Assembly (NCBI RefSeq): GCF_018143015.1
Contig: NC_054749.1
Span: forward strand, 33,102,911 to 33,166,910
Source: Lytechinus variegatus
Lineage: Eukaryota; Echinodermata; Echinoidea; Temnopleuroida; Toxopneustidae
DNA: 64,000 nucleotides
Direction: 5' to 3'
In this document: one piece after another, positions 44,738-57,800 of the stretch
Numbering within the stretch: the stretch's first letter is position 1
How the letters are laid out: each line of letters starts with the position of its first letter
Program-made: the position numbers and the translations under genes
Notes under the pieces: model-generated
What the model was told of the DNA's origin: nothing
Seen by the model: the letters and a program-made list of their open reading frames with translations, nothing else
Database searches by the model: none

Positions 44738-44925
44738 CCGAGTTGACCCAGAAAATGGGAACTAGAAAAGTAAGAAAACTAGAAGATACCCAAGCATCTG
44801 AAAACACTACTGGAGTCGAAGAAATGCCCTTTGGAACAGCATAAATATTATGCACTCCTATCATGCACTGTACAAAACAAAATATTCAAATATGTATCTT
44901 TGTCCAACAAAAAAAATGTCTATAT

Positions 44926-45630
44926 TCAGAGTGCATCAATAAGATCACACATGAGTTTATCCTTGTAGCGAGATCCTTCATTCTTTTCTTTTTCAACCTT
45001 ATCTTCAACTTCTCTCTTGACAACAACATCATCTCCTTTTACTCTGGCCATCATCTCAGCTGCCTCTGGTTCTATCTTGACAGCAACTTTGCTATCAATG
45101 TTCTCAACGTTATCAGGTAACGACATAAAACACCCCTGAAGAATCTCTGTCACCTTCTCCAAGTGTTTTTGGAAACGTTCTGCTGTATCAAGTCTCTGTC
45201 GTTTCTGCACCTCCATCATGACACGCAGTGTTTCCCTGGCTTGGTGTGGACGAAATTCATTGATCAAATGATGCATGTGAATGAAGAGGAGATTCATATC
45301 GTCCAACTTTTCCTCTCTCCTTGGTCCATTCGGACAGACAATAAGTGTGTCTATGAGGTCAAGGAAGTTCACAAGAATGGAATGGTTGATTTTCTTTAGC
45401 TCCTTCTTGTGGTCGAACCGCTGCGGATGAAGACGCTTCAAACCCTGCGACTCAAGAGGACGAATGATATCATCATTGGAAACGAATGTGGCTCCAAACA
45501 TTCCATACGCTTCTTGTACGGGTAGAGGAGGTTTAGGCGTTGTCTTGTTGAGTACTCGCTCATCAGTGTAGTTAGCAATATACATCATTGGAGGGAGAGG
45601 GAGAGAGCTTACTCCCTGTGGTTCATTCAT
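44926..45630 (-). CDS. MED7: Mediator complex subunit 7
   Basis: A 234-residue subunit of the Mediator middle module, which links activators to RNA polymerase II in the nucleus; human MED7 has 233 residues. It starts [19 protein letters not shown]. The conserved blocks are [35 protein letters not shown], the helix [36 protein letters not shown] and [20 protein letters not shown]. The C-terminal part is variable and charged, and keeps a VKIEPE sequence that fits a sumoylation site at the position of VKTEP in human. The coding sequence is one exon, as in vertebrates. A longer open frame upstream (to 45831) is interrupted by a good acceptor (TTTTCTGCAG, exon from 45635), so the Met at 45630 is chosen. 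Confidence 0.97.
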   Translation of the reverse strand: MNEPQGVSSLPLPPMMYIANYTDERVLNKTTPKPPLPVQEAYGMFGATFVSNDDIIRPLESQGLKRLHPQRFDHKKELKKINHSILVNFLDLIDTLIVCPNGPRREEKLDDMNLLFIHMHHLINEFRPHQARETLRVMMEVQKRQRLDTAERFQKHLEKVTEILQGCFMSLPDNVENIDSKVAVKIEPEAAEMMARVKGDDVVVKREVEDKVEKEKNEGSRYKDKLMCDLIDAL

Positions 45631-45635
45631 GTTGT

Positions 45636-47524
45636 CTGCAGAAAAATAAAAGGGAAAACAAATTAACAATATTATGAAGAAAGTGCCAATTACGTGTATC
45701 TTATAGTGTGGAATTGTTTTAAATCTTATTTGATTAATTTCTTCCATCTTATTTCCTTTCAATTTCTGTTGCCGGTACATGATTAATGTATTTGGCATAA
45801 TAAAAATACTTTCATAGCCAGCCCAATTCAAATGCCTATTTTTAGCAAACTAAATTTGAGATAAATATTTGCAATGCTTTTCTCTGAAAGAATGCATTAA
45901 TCACCTGAATTTTAGCCACACAGGGAAAAGTTATATTCTTGCTTTGATCTCAATGCTGATTGTTTTAATATTCAGTCACAGTTACATGTATGATGGGGGG
46001 ACCTAAAGCTACGCACTTTGTTTACAAGCGATGTAAAATATGCCAATTTTTATATTTGAACAAATCATCTTTAACTAATTTGTGGCAAATATTCTAAAGA
46101 TCCTCAACCAAAAAGAAAATATCACAAAACTCACTAATACGAAAATCCCGTCGTGTTTTCCGAACACCTCTTGAATTCGCCGCCCGATGTAGAAGGGGTC
46201 CTAAAGCTACGCACTCGATTTATCATGCAAAAAATAGTATTTCATGTGCCTCAAATTTTAAAATTTGCTCAAATTATGATAGGATAATATGAAATTAAAT
46301 CGAATGTAACTCCAAAATTCCAAACAATTTTGGGTTTTCTCTGCATTTAGAGATTTACTTCAGCCCATGTAGAAAAAATTGAAAAGGAATCGTTCGTCAC
46401 ACTGCAGTCACAGTTCCACACACAGAGTGCGCATTTGCCAATAAAACTGCATGCGCGATGAGTAGTGCGTAGCTTTGGGACCCGCGTAGCTTTAGGACCC
46501 CCGACCATACATGTAGTTCTTTGCCAAATGCCTGGCCTAAGTTGCTATGAAAATTGAATTGAAAATAAAAAGATCGAATTTCCATTTGAACTTTTTTAAG
46601 AATCCTGGGGAGGGGGGGGGGGTGGTGTTTCACAAAGATTTAATCGTACAACTTAAAAGTTAAAGTCGCAATGAAACACACAATCCTATTGATTAATAGA
46701 CAATCAAAGACCTAGGCTAGACCTGATGACCACCTGATGATGACCGCATGTGACCACTTAGAGTTAGACCAAAAGCAAAAGCTTGGTCTCTTGTTATATG
46801 GCAGAGACTGATGGTGATGCAGGCAGCCTAAAATGCCAGCCAGATTTTACTTGCACCTGTGATTTGATTTTTGTTCAACTGCACCGTCAAGCACAAGCAC
46901 CAGACACACAAATCGCCTGTATTAATCTACAAGTATGAAGGACACAGGTCTACCCTGAAGAAGATATTGGTTGTTCCGCTGAACTCCATTGGCTCCACTC
47001 ATAATTGCAGCGACCAAAGTTCTAACTCGATCTGTACAGGGACTCAATGCCAAACCAGGGTAGTGGGAGTTGTGCGACAGCTTAACGACACTCACTGTTT
47101 TTATTTTTTTTCCTTTCAAGTTCATTTTTTTCCTGTTTTGGTGCATTTCAGGCCACAACGGAATATAATTATAAATAGCATCGAGGAGAAATAATATTAA
47201 TAAAACAAAAATTAAATGTAAAAAAAAAGTTGACAAAACAGATGGCTGCCAGCTGTCTAGTGACGACTTAAATGCGACTCTAGTCTAAGTTAGTCATACT
47301 TAACTCGTGACCCCCTGAACTAAGTTATTTAAGGCACAATTGCAACACTAGTTCACGCAGGCAGCTGCCTTTGTCTAGCCTTCACAAGCCAGACTCCTCC
47401 CCGGAAGTTCAGGCAGGCGATGGAATAAAATACCGTACAGTCTACAGACTTGCCTCACAGTGATCGATCACTGGCAAGTCATAAAAAACACTTAAATAAG
47501 CGTAAAATTTAAGTATGAACTCAC
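45636..47524. other. Probable 5' UTR intron of MED7
   Basis: Bounded by the acceptor before 45635 and a possible donor (AAT|GTGAGT) at about 47524. It contains the foldback element at 45989-46509, a poly-G run near 46610 and otherwise no recognised gene. Confidence 0.4.
45989..46509. mobile_element. Foldback element with repeated 'AAAGCTACGCAC' end motif
   Basis: The left end is TATGATGGGGGGACCTAAAG followed by CTACGCAC. The right end, read inverted, starts TATGGTCGGGGGTCCTAAAG and carries the CTACGC motif twice. Another copy (GGGGTCCTAAAGCTACGCAC) lies about 203 bp inside the left end. The layout is the same as 5836-6308. Confidence 0.7.
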
Positions 47525-47930
47525 ATTAGCTTCGATCGATGTTTGAGCCACTCGAAGACTGCAAATTTGAAACAAATTTCGAACAGTTCAGCACTAGAAA
47601 TAGGCAAGGAAAAACAAAAAATTTCTCTTCAGCAGTGCCTCTTCGGCTAATTTAAGCTACTTAGATAGGTTGTATGACACTCGTCTAAAGATGGCGCTAT
47701 AATGCATGCACACCAGGGGGTGGAAACTCCGCTTCTGCATCCGGTCAGACATGGGGAAATTTTGGAAGGTCAAAAGTGCACACTGCTCCCATTTTTTCGC
47801 GTACAAGGCTATGGACACCGCAACTTCATGGCACACCAGCGAAACAGAGGCGTGGTCATAAATTGGCCTGCGCGCACAGCGTAAAAATATGCAAACAAGC
47901 AAATTGTCACAAATTAGCATAATACGCGAG
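47525..47930. promoter_or_regulatory. Probable MED7 first exon and promoter
   Basis: The region has raised CpG content. It contains AAAGATGGCGC (47690s), which resembles a YY1 site often found near start sites, and a possible donor on the minus strand at about 47524. A divergent promoter is possible, but no plus-strand gene was identified. Weak evidence. Confidence 0.35.
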
Positions 47931-49762
47931 GTGATTGAATATGAAATGACCGGTATTCATAGAGCTGCGCGTCTTTGGTAAATTCATATCATTGATCATT
48001 CCCCCGTTCACCCCCCCCCCCAAGGTATTCAGTTGTTTATTCATCTTATATTTTTAATTCTTTCGCGCTTATTACTACATCAATTAATTCACTTATTTAT
48101 TTGCTAGATATTTCCCTGGAAGACATTTTGGAAGCTTATAAGAGATTCATTAGTAGGATTGAATTTAGGGATCTGCTTGCTCTATTCATCAGGTGTTCAT
48201 CACTACCCATTATTTTCATTACACATCATGAATAGCCACAAATATTTGTTTATTTTGGGGGGTGGGGTAAATACTTAAAATGATTAGAAAAATCTGAGCA
48301 AGAGAGCAATCAGGTCATTTTGTCTTTATTTTGAAATTGAAATGAACAATCTGGTGCAAATCTTATGAAGATTTTTTTTTAAAAGTCTGAGTTTGGGATG
48401 GGAGCAAAAGAGAGCCCAGTACCCCCCCCCCATGTATTTGCTCTCATCAAGGCTATCTTAAAGGTCACTTCCAAATAAAATAAAAATTTTGTACCTGCCC
48501 ACCCCCTATATTTCTCTATCGATTCCACCCCCCTCTCTCTTCCACACACACACATTCCACATAATCATGCGAGCAAACAATCATTCTCATTTCATTTTTA
48601 TTTCTATCCCACTTTTAAATCAAACTCATTCATGTCTTTAATTCGGCTGCACCTGAATGTCACAGTATGCCATGTTGCAATGGCTTTTATGGGCTATCTT
48701 GCCACGCATGTTATTTTGATACTAAATACCTGTTGTACTAGTATTATACCCATGGATACCCGACATACAGAATCAATCAATCAATCAATCAGTAGCACCA
48801 TCATATTCCAGTCATATAGAAGTAATCTTCAGTGCCATTTCATCACAACACAGTTTGGTAGCAATAACATCATCACCACATATCTTTCACGCAATATAAA
48901 TTGGTGGATTAAGTAAATCACGAATATCAAGATTAGAAAGTAATATTTCAAATTAAAATGTTTATTAATTAATAAATTTTTGAATACATGATAAAAATAT
49001 TTTTTTCTCTGTTTTCTCACCAAAGCATCAAATTACATCGGCAAAATGCCTATAATGAGTGCAACAGAAATTGCAAGGATATTACATGAGAGGGGATGTA
49101 TTTTTTTTGTAAAATCTAGAGAAAAAAAATGAAAAAAATAAGTATGTATATTCACTTACATAGTTATTGATAAGCCTTACATAGTCAATATAAGGGGGGC
49201 ATCAAGGATGCCATTAATAAAAAGATTATCGATATACCTCTCTCTCAAAGTCAGTTACTCAAATATCAAATAATTTTTTTCAGCATTTGCTGACAAGAAA
49301 TAGCATGCTAATCTAATCGGGGACACTTCATAAAAAAAGGGGAGCACATTGCCACATTTCTCTAAAGAGTGCCTTCCCAAATCTGCACATTAGAAAATTA
49401 GTAATAAAGTTGCTTATTGTCTATTGTTGTGAAGTGCTGCTAGAGCTGTGTTCTATTTCCAGCAAATTCTTTTATTTGCAGAGCTAATCTAATTCATTAT
49501 ATGGGACATCGACAATACAGTGTTACAAAAACAAAGAGATTAAAAACAAAAAAAAATAGTGCAACTTTTCACTTCCCCCAGAAAATGAATTCAACAGAAT
49601 GTCCAGCAATACATAGAGGTTCTTGTTTCATAAGGACTTCAATTATGGTAAATTGGCCCCAAATGTAACTAGCAACTAGCATGGGAACCCCAATTTTGAT
49701 CTGTTGCTTTAATGTTTCCATAGTAATTACCAGAATTTCAAAGTTAGAATAGTGGTTAGTCT
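47931..49762. other. Intergenic, no gene seen
   Basis: AT-rich with poly-C tracts (about 48010, 48425) and an (AATC)n microsatellite near 48775-48790. Nothing coding was recognised. Confidence 0.6.
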
Positions 49763-50219
49763 TAAAGGGGAAGTTTACCCTGACCAAAAGTTTATTGTAA
49801 AAATAGCAGAAAAAATAATAAAAAATATTGCCAAAGGTTTGAGAAAAATTCATCAAATAATTAAAAGTTATTAGAATTTCAATTATTTGATTTGTGACGA
49901 CATATGCGAGCAGCATTCACACATAGCGAATGGTAAAAAATCAAATAAATGTCATTTTCTCAGAAAATTGAAAATGGTTTTCACCCTACCTTTTGTGTAT
50001 CAATAGACAAATCATTTCATGCCCAATCATGAATAGAAAACAAAATTAAGTCATCAGGAACCATACAAAATTTGAAATTCATGCATGTTATATCACATAA
50101 CACATGGGGCAGCTGCTCGTCTATGACATCACAAATACAAAACTTTGAACTCTAATAACTTTCTTACTTTTTAACGGATTTTCCTGAAAAGTTTTCTTCT
50201 GGGTGAACTTCCCCTTTAA
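49763..50219. mobile_element. TTAA-flanked MITE (AAAGGGGAAGTTTACCCTG ends)
   Basis: Begins TTAAAGGGGAAGTTTACCC and ends GGGTGAACTTCCCCTTTAA. Inner inverted pairs include 'gacgacatatgcgagcagc' / 'gcagctgctcgtctatgacatc' and 'aaaagttattagaatt' / 'aactctaataacttt'. Non-coding. Confidence 0.85.
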
Positions 50220-51171
50220 TGAATTGGGGTCCAGGACTGAGAGTGATTTCTTCGCCCTTTGTTCTGTCACATTGTTTTTTATTATGCACATTTTATTCAA
50301 TGAAAATCCATTATTTCTTATCACCATTTATATGTCTGTAGGCATGTATGTTACATAGCCAAGACCTCAGTAAAGGCACATTCTGCATTGTTTAGATTAC
50401 CAGAATACAACCTATCCCTTTCAAACTACTAATATTATTCAAAGTGCTTTCACTACTATAATTACTACATGTAGATGATTAGAACACTAATAAGGGGGAT
50501 AAGTGTGCCCTTTGAAAAATATTTTAATCTTGTGTGAAACCTATGGACCTAAATATCTATACTCCAATTATTTTTTTTTTCAACAGATGTGTAGTTTAAG
50601 CAGCATTCAATATGTATTGACACATTTATTTAAATTCATTCAAGTTTTTAAATCTGTAATTGCAATGAAGAAACTGCTTGTTATGAACCTGGCCTTCATA
50701 TTTCTTCTTGATCTGCCCTGGTGATACTCAAACAGCTTGTGAAACCTGCATAGTAAACAAAAAGAGAAAGGAACAAAATGAGCTGCTGATATAAATTATT
50801 CTTACTCATCTAGTCCAGTTAATTTAGAAGTTTTAAACTTTTTATGAGCCCCTACTCTTCCATGCAATATTATTTAGAAAATGCACATGTAGTAACTTAT
50901 GTTGCCAGATAAAAATCATAGATCACTATTATAGATCATTATTCATATAACTTTTTTTTATTAAGTGTGAAAACCCATTCAAATATATATCGAAATATTT
51001 TGTCCTTTTTTATTTCTGTCTTCAGAGTAACTGAGTTTTAAAGTGATTTTATGTATGATTAATATAGCTAAGAGACATGGACAATAAGTATGCATTGATA
51101 TTAATGGAAATACTGGTGAATTTGAATCCAAAAGAATACACTCTAAAAAATGAAGTGCTAATTTAGCTCTT
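50220..51171. other. Intergenic, no gene seen
   Basis: AT-rich sequence with no recognised coding or repeat structure. Confidence 0.55.
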
Positions 51172-51275
51172 AAAGAGCGTGTATAGTGACTGCACTTCGG
51201 AGTGCTGATTTGTCTAGTTCAAATTTGAACTAGACAAATCAGCACTCCGAAGTGCAGTCACTATACACGCTCTTT
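51172..51275. repeat. Perfect 104-bp palindrome, no spacer
   Basis: The 52-bp left arm (AAAGAGCGTGTATAGTGACT... to TCTAGTTCAAA) is followed directly by its exact reverse complement. The left flank 'agctctt' also pairs with the start of the arm (AGCTCTTAAAGAGC). The left flank also carries 'aagtgctaattta', a variant of 'gagtgctgattt' within the arm, so a foldback MITE is likely. Confidence 0.9.
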
Positions 51276-52480
51276 ATCTCATCATGGAGCTTTACTTTAT
51301 GGGATAACATGATTCAGAAAAAATAGGTTTTTTATATTTTTATGAAAACAAGCATACCTGGCAAGCTTTTAGATCAGATATCCTGTTACTCATCAGATTG
51401 TACCTCTTGGTGATGTGCAAATGGTATTTGACTTTGTACTTCTGACTCCCACTGGATCTGCAATTCGATATACATACAATACTTTACAGTTAAAAATTTC
51501 AAAAGTGATAAACAAAATTCCTCTCTTAAAACAATTTTTTCAGAGTTTCCAGCTTTCACAAATCCAAACTAGAAAAAAGCAGGTCTTGACCAAAAACTAA
51601 ATGGTTCAAGCATACATGTCCTACTATAGTGAGGTCTTTTGTCAATCTTCAATATATATATATACACCAAGCCAGCTTTTGACAGATGTAGGATAATTAT
51701 CATTTGTGTGATAATATGGCTTTCGCTCATTCATCAGTGCGAGACAATCATTAAATTTTTTGCACTCGTCTATAAACATGTCTGATTTGAATCTCTACGT
51801 TAAGTGAGATCCTCTTTAAGTTTGATTTTTATTTTAAAAAAGGGTTAGCTCACTTGCTGGCAGGTTTAAATGACCCTTTGCCTTTCACCACAAATAACAT
51901 CAAGTGAGGACAATAAAGATAAATCAATTAGATCAGCTGCTCTCTCTGCTTAGCCTTATACTTAAACAATTCAAAATAGGGCACTATAAATTTTCTCAAC
52001 CCTTCCAAAAAACAATTGAGCAGTTTGAACCCTGACAAAGAAATGTTCCCCCCCCCCCCCCGAAAAAAAAGAATCATTAAACTCCGTTGCTAGGCTAATT
52101 ACATTTTAGTCCAATGGCAATGGTCCAGCCAGGAACTAAAATAAAGTTAACTTAAATCTTTGTAGAAAAGAAGTCAAACCAGACAGATCTAGAATTTTAT
52201 TTTTTTAAATCTATATCTAAGTTAGACCTATCCTAGGGCCTTACTTTTATTTAAAAAAAGAAAAACATTAACATCTGTCTCAAATCATTCCATGACAGAG
52301 CATGGAAAAATCTACCAATATCATTCCAAACAGATTCAGTTCATTTAGATTTAATTTCATTTCATTTTAAATGCAGATAATTATATTGAAATAGCGGTGT
52401 CGAAAAGTCAGTACTAGGCCCATGGCCTATAACTTCAAATTTCAACTCAAGCTTGTCTGACAATTAATTTCCAACACCTA
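51276..52480. other. Intergenic, no gene seen
   Basis: AT-rich, with a poly-C tract near 52050. No conserved frame was recognised. Confidence 0.55.
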
Positions 52481-53440
52481 ATGACCTAGCCTACATCGGC
52501 AATTTCGCAGCCGGCTGGCACCGGCGATATCAAAGTCCGCATCCCGCTCTGGCTATATACGGTAATCGGTATTTGGCTTAATTTTGATGTAGCTTTGCCG
52601 TTAAACAAGTCCACATCTACCCCTGATATTTGACAATTAGAACTGAAATACAGATTTAATAAGGGCGGACATGAAGCATCCCAATTAACCAACTTAGTTC
52701 TACGAAAACTATGTTATTTTCTGAGAAAATATGTCAGTCATATTTCAGACTTATTTAGGATCAGGACAGGAAAAAGAAATGGAAATATGGAAATTGTGGT
52801 TTGCGTTGTAAACTGCACATAAAGCCATGCATGCGACGCCGAACCCCAGCAAACACATTACAATTTCAACTAAGATCAAAGTAAGGAATTGAACTTAACT
52901 TACTTTTATTCCTATGGAATGTCATTAGATTGATATTAATGTTTCCTCCAAGATTTTCTGCTCCTTTGAAGTTCACTCAGAAATCATGTTTTCAAACATC
53001 AATTCTAAAAACAGATAATTAGACTTGCTATTGTATTTCAAAAAGTTGAAATTCGCAGAATCAAAAAGAACGACACTTCGCACAGATATCGTAGGGAATT
53101 GTGGGACGGAAAAAAATGTTTAATGCATGAGGACATGAATAAAACATTAGCGTTTTATCCAATCATACAAGTGCATTGTGCGTATTTTGACGTCATTACT
53201 CATGAATTAAACATTGACCTTCCAAAATCAACCTTCAAATTGGACAAATGGCAGCCATGTTTGTTATGTACAAAACCTATGGAAAATCAAAAACGCGCGA
53301 AAAGAGTTGCCTCTCTAGCTCCCTTCGGGAGCTTACGTATAGTAAGATCGTATCTCTGTGATGCACACAAAATTATCATTTATAATTTTTCAAAAGCTGT
53401 AATCTGTATACTGCAAGAACATGACTTTAGCTAACTTAAT
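52481..53440. promoter_or_regulatory. CpG-containing region, possible promoter of an unidentified gene
   Basis: It has locally higher CpG, a 'gggaattgtgggacgg' word resembling a ZNF143/Staf site (53095), 'tgacgtcatt' (about 53189) and 'atggcagccatgttt'. Open frames at 52486-52692 (minus) and 53099-53434 (plus) have no recognised relatives. I cannot tell which strand, if any, is transcribed. Confidence 0.3.
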
Positions 53441-53527
53441 AGTATTTAATGATATATGATCGATCCTATACAAGTATCCAACCCTATCACTTTATTTCCT
53501 TTCTTTATTTCTTTTTCTTGACTTTAT

Positions 53528-53690
53528 CTGGGGGTTGTGGCATGCGCCTGTAATCCAAGCTGTGGGGAAGTTACAAATTGATGCAGAGGTTCGAGGTTCG
53601 AGCCCTGGTCACGTCTTTCGGATGGTGACGTTAACGGTCGGTCCCAGACGTAAATAATCATATCTGATTGATACACCTCTGACAAAAACT
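53528..53690 (+). mobile_element. SINE with 7SL/Alu-like head and tRNA-like B box
   Basis: GTGGCATGCGCCTGTAATCC followed by AAGCTGTGGGGAAG closely resembles the 5' domain of 7SL RNA and Alu (human 7SL: GTGGCGCGTGCCTGTAGTCC then AGCTACTCGGGAGG, from memory). GGTTCGAGGTTCGAGCCC downstream gives a B box. The 3' limit is uncertain. Confidence 0.6.
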
Positions 53691-53863
53691 CAAATACACA
53701 CATCTTGAAAATCATGTTTTTGTGTACTTTTCTAGATTGTCCCCTCCCAAAAGTAACAAAATAAGAAAACACCGGTGCAGCCCAAGGTGCAACTAGTCCG
53801 GGCAACTAACCAAAGTTTACTCCTCTGCTCTTGTCTAGCTTCACCCGGGGGGGGGGGGGGGGC

Positions 53864-54010
53864 ACTCGACCAAAAAAGTGGTGAGGGTGTGCCGCGGGCG
53901 AGACAAAAAACAGGGGCCTTGGAGCGGGCTTATTGTAAAAAGGAGGCTCCTCGGAACGGGCTTCGGAACGACAAATGTTTGTGAAAACGGGGGTCCTTGG
54001 AACGGATCGG
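53864..54010. repeat. Second copy of the 'CCTTGGAACGG' repeat
   Basis: Starts CACTCGACCAAAAAAGTGGT after a poly-G run and ends GGGGTCCTTGGAACGGAT. It is about 95% like 29583-29730 by eye. Confidence 0.8.
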
Positions 54011-54496
54011 TTATCCCTGTTGTCTCAATTTCACCTCCATAGGCCAGTAAATGAGCGTTGAGCCAAGGACGAAATGGTAAACAACAGCTGTGCTATTACG
54101 TAAGACTTCTCTTCCTGTAGTAGGACCTTCGGAATACAATTATTGTATTTGATATTTCATCACGTTTTCAAAGGCACATTGTATTCAGAAATCCAATGTT
54201 AGTCCATTTTCAATTTCGAACGAAGAAAATCGACCTCGAAATAATGAAAGTAAGTAAATAAAATGACAGCATGCTTTGCACGTTCGGACCGTGCTCGGGC
54301 TGTGTGTTATCTTCGTCCAAGGTCAAGAAACAAGAAACAGGTGTTTTGATACTTAAATATTATTGCTTGCTTGGGGCATGGATAGGTCCATGCTTGGGGC
54401 AGTGGGTTTGTCATACTTAGAGAAGAGAATTGATTAAGGGATATTGGGGTATAGTGCTCCCCAATGGAGGTTTTCATCATGTCAATGTAACATGTA

Positions 54497-54884
54497 CAGT
54501 GTGCTAAAAAGTTAGTGAACCCCACCAGAAAATGAATGTATTTAAAGGGTTCAAGTTCTGCCATGTATTAGATATAATAATAATTGTGAAGACAGGTGAT
54601 AAAATATTACATTCAATAAAGTTGGCTTATCTGGGCTTGCCAAACATTGTAGTGTTGTTGTCTCCATTGTTTGTTAGTTGTTTTTTAAATTTATTTTCTG
54701 ATTTATCAAAAACACAATACAAAAATATAACATACATAAATAACATGTATGGCATTAATTGAAATCAACAAAATGAATTGCAAATATGTTGAAAAGATAA
54801 AATAATCAAAAGGACTGACAACTGAACACTCAGCATAAAGAAGTGCATTTTCTGGCGGGGTTCACTAACTTTTTAGCACCACTG
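54497..54884. mobile_element. Mariner/Tc1-type MITE flanked by TA
   Basis: The ends are CAGTGTGCTAAAAAGTTAGT followed by GAACCCCACCAGAAAATG, and the inverted CATTTTCTGGCGGGGTTC followed by ACTAACTTTTTAGCACCACTG. TA lies immediately outside both ends. CAGTG-type ends plus a TA target are typical of Tc1/mariner. No transposase. Confidence 0.85.
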
Positions 54885-57800
54885 TACACTTTACCCTCTG
54901 AACTCTTCAAAGCCAACACAGACACAGAATGGGGAGAAATACACCATGCAAATGAACTTCATTTGTGAGAGACATGGAAGATTTTTAATTTATCATTGGC
55001 CCAATGATCATACAAAATATGGTACACATATTATCGGGAACATTTTTAAAGTAAAAAAAAGGGTCGAGTTTCACTGTGCCTTAGAAGTTTAGAAAGAGAT
55101 GCATTGAACAATATAACTTCACATACAATCAATCATCTTTGTAATAAACTAATGTATGTCATATCACAGGGCTAAAATCAAATCTATTAAGATAAAAAAA
55201 ACCTCCTGATTTGAAACGAAGAATACATTTGCTAATCAATTCCATTGCACTTATAATAAGAATTTTAAACCCCAGATAACTTTGATTAAATTAATCCCGT
55301 CACCCACAAAAATAAATAAAACACATATTTGAAATGTGTAGGCAGTAAAAGACATAACAAGTACTTACGAACATATTTCTATCAAATAAGAAATATTGTT
55401 GGAAGTACATAAGAGTAGACTTAGAATAATAACTGTAAAATCTACTGTACAACAATTAATATTCATAGGGAGGTTTTTGTTTTTGTAAATATTCATTAAG
55501 ATAAAGAAAGTCAGTTCTCTTTAAAATATGCACATAAAAAATGCAAATGAAATATTTGTATTTTGACATGAGTAGGCACATTACTATTCATGATAAATAT
55601 CGTTTAAAAATGAATATTCATAGTCATATTACTGGATGTATAGCAATGGTAATTATATGAATATTCATATTTCAAAATTGTACTGATCAGAAAACAATAT
55701 CCAGTCTTTACATAGATGGATAATGGATAGGTACTGTTAAATGAATGTTGATATTCATAATTGGTACTATGAAAAATGAAAAAAATCATATGTAAGGGCA
55801 ATTAAGATGTACATTTACACAAACTTGAAATATCATCCTAGGCCATTGAATTTTCCCCCTTTTCACTTTTGTGATCCAGTTAGTAATTCTTGGAAATTTA
55901 TGATTAGTATTGAATATATTTGCTAAATGAGTAATAAATGGAATTACAGTATTTAATATTTTTTTCACAAATGAAAAGAAGGCCCATAATACTAATTGCA
56001 CAACTTGTCAGCCAGACATACATAGGTTTCAAAGTTACAATAGTGAGTACATGACATCCCAATGAAAGAAATTTTTGGATAAAAGTATAGCAAATACAAT
56101 TGCAGATGAGGAATTTCTAAGCAAATAAAACTTTTCAATAACCCTTTTCAATTTATTCGGGGAGGAGGGGGTAGATAAAGAGTGTGAAATATGGAATATT
56201 TTGTATGGGTGTAACCTCATCAATTTTTGCAACTAAACAGCTGCACAGAATTCAATTAATTTATCAATACAAAAAATTGAGACAAATTTTTAAAAAGATG
56301 TGTAAAAATATGTCTTATGATGAATACAGTACATCATAACACATAGGTTGATTTACAAATAATTTAGATACTGATCCTTATCTACCAATTAATACAAGGG
56401 GTTAAAAAGGCAGCATCTAGTTTTTCTTCTTGTGAAAGAAGTGAAAACAGCAAATAACACAAGAACAAAGTTTGCAGTCCATTCAATTTTTAAAAAAAGT
56501 TGTGGAATATAAATTATCCCATATCAAGTATCATGACAAGCGCAGTCTAATCCCAAGTCAAGAGGTATGGTTCAGGAATGAAAGTGGGAATAAATTATTC
56601 ATTCATGCTATTCCAATGATACTGTTCACACCGATCATTCACTATGTCTGTTATGTAAGATATTATGCAACCATTCTGCAAGTGATAGGATGCATTTTGG
56701 GACAGTTACCCGGATTGGATGCAATGTATAGGTACCTTTAATCTATAACAATGCACATGTATATTCTATATCAAGGAGATAATAATCTAGGCATCTACAC
56801 AGTACTGCTATAAGAAGTTGAGAAGTTATGTTTAGAATATACACAACATCCCGAACTCACAAAAGAACACAAAAGTAGGAAGTCCACCCCATAAAGGTCA
56901 ATCAGTAACTGACAATAGCATAAGGTTGGGCAAATACTTAGTACATCAAAATCAAATGAGTTTGTAGATAGATTATGTGAAATTATGTGTGAGCAGCACT
57001 TTCATGTCATGATGAATAGGATAGAAACAAGTATGAAATCAAAGTGTTTGATTACACATTGAATGCACACATAGAACCTTTCAATTTGTCTGAAAAAATT
57101 GTATAGAATTGACATTAAATGTACATGGCTAATGGGACAGATGCCCACATGTGATTTCACAACATTCTATGATTTAAAAAAAAAAGGAATATATGTAATT
57201 CTCTGATGGATATTACAAAACCTTTAACAAGATTTGCCATTATTTTTCTGATTTTATTTAAACCAGAATGAAGCCAGGGTGGACTCCCCTTTTAACTGTT
57301 TAAGGATATTCAGGAATGCAACGCCTTGACTTTAAACAAATTTCTTTCATCATAAAAAAGAGGTGCAAGACACAACTTTCATCAAAAAGAAATTTGCTGG
57401 GGGGGGGGAGGGTTAATTTCCTCCCAACCTGCATACCACATGGACATCTACTACGCTATCAATCTCCACAAAAACTGACATGAATATTTCTGCATGAATC
57501 ACAGGACAGTGATTGTTATTTGATTTTTAAAAGTATTCACCATCTTTATCATAGATATGTCACATAATTATTTAACCATGTACACCATAATTTTATTTCT
57601 GAAAAAAAAGCCTCTCAAGTAAAAAGCCGACAATGAATAAAATTAATCCAGTTGGAACAATTCCGTTCCATTCTTTAAACTTGGGTGTTCATTTCTACGA
57701 GATAAAAACATTCAGAAAGCCAGGACAACAAAATAGTATTTTAATGTACAACATTCACAAGTAGAACATTCAATAGTCTCTAACAAACAAGGGACAAGGG

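Noticed and set aside
45631-45831. N-terminal extension of MED7 with a hydrophobic stretch
   Set aside because: It precedes a clear splice acceptor, Mediator subunits are nuclear and lack such a segment, and the known MED7 start aligns with the Met at 45630.
52486-52692. Open frame of 68 residues on the minus strand
   Set aside because: It has no ATG at its head, no recognised similarity and no splice partners; kept only as part of a possible promoter region.
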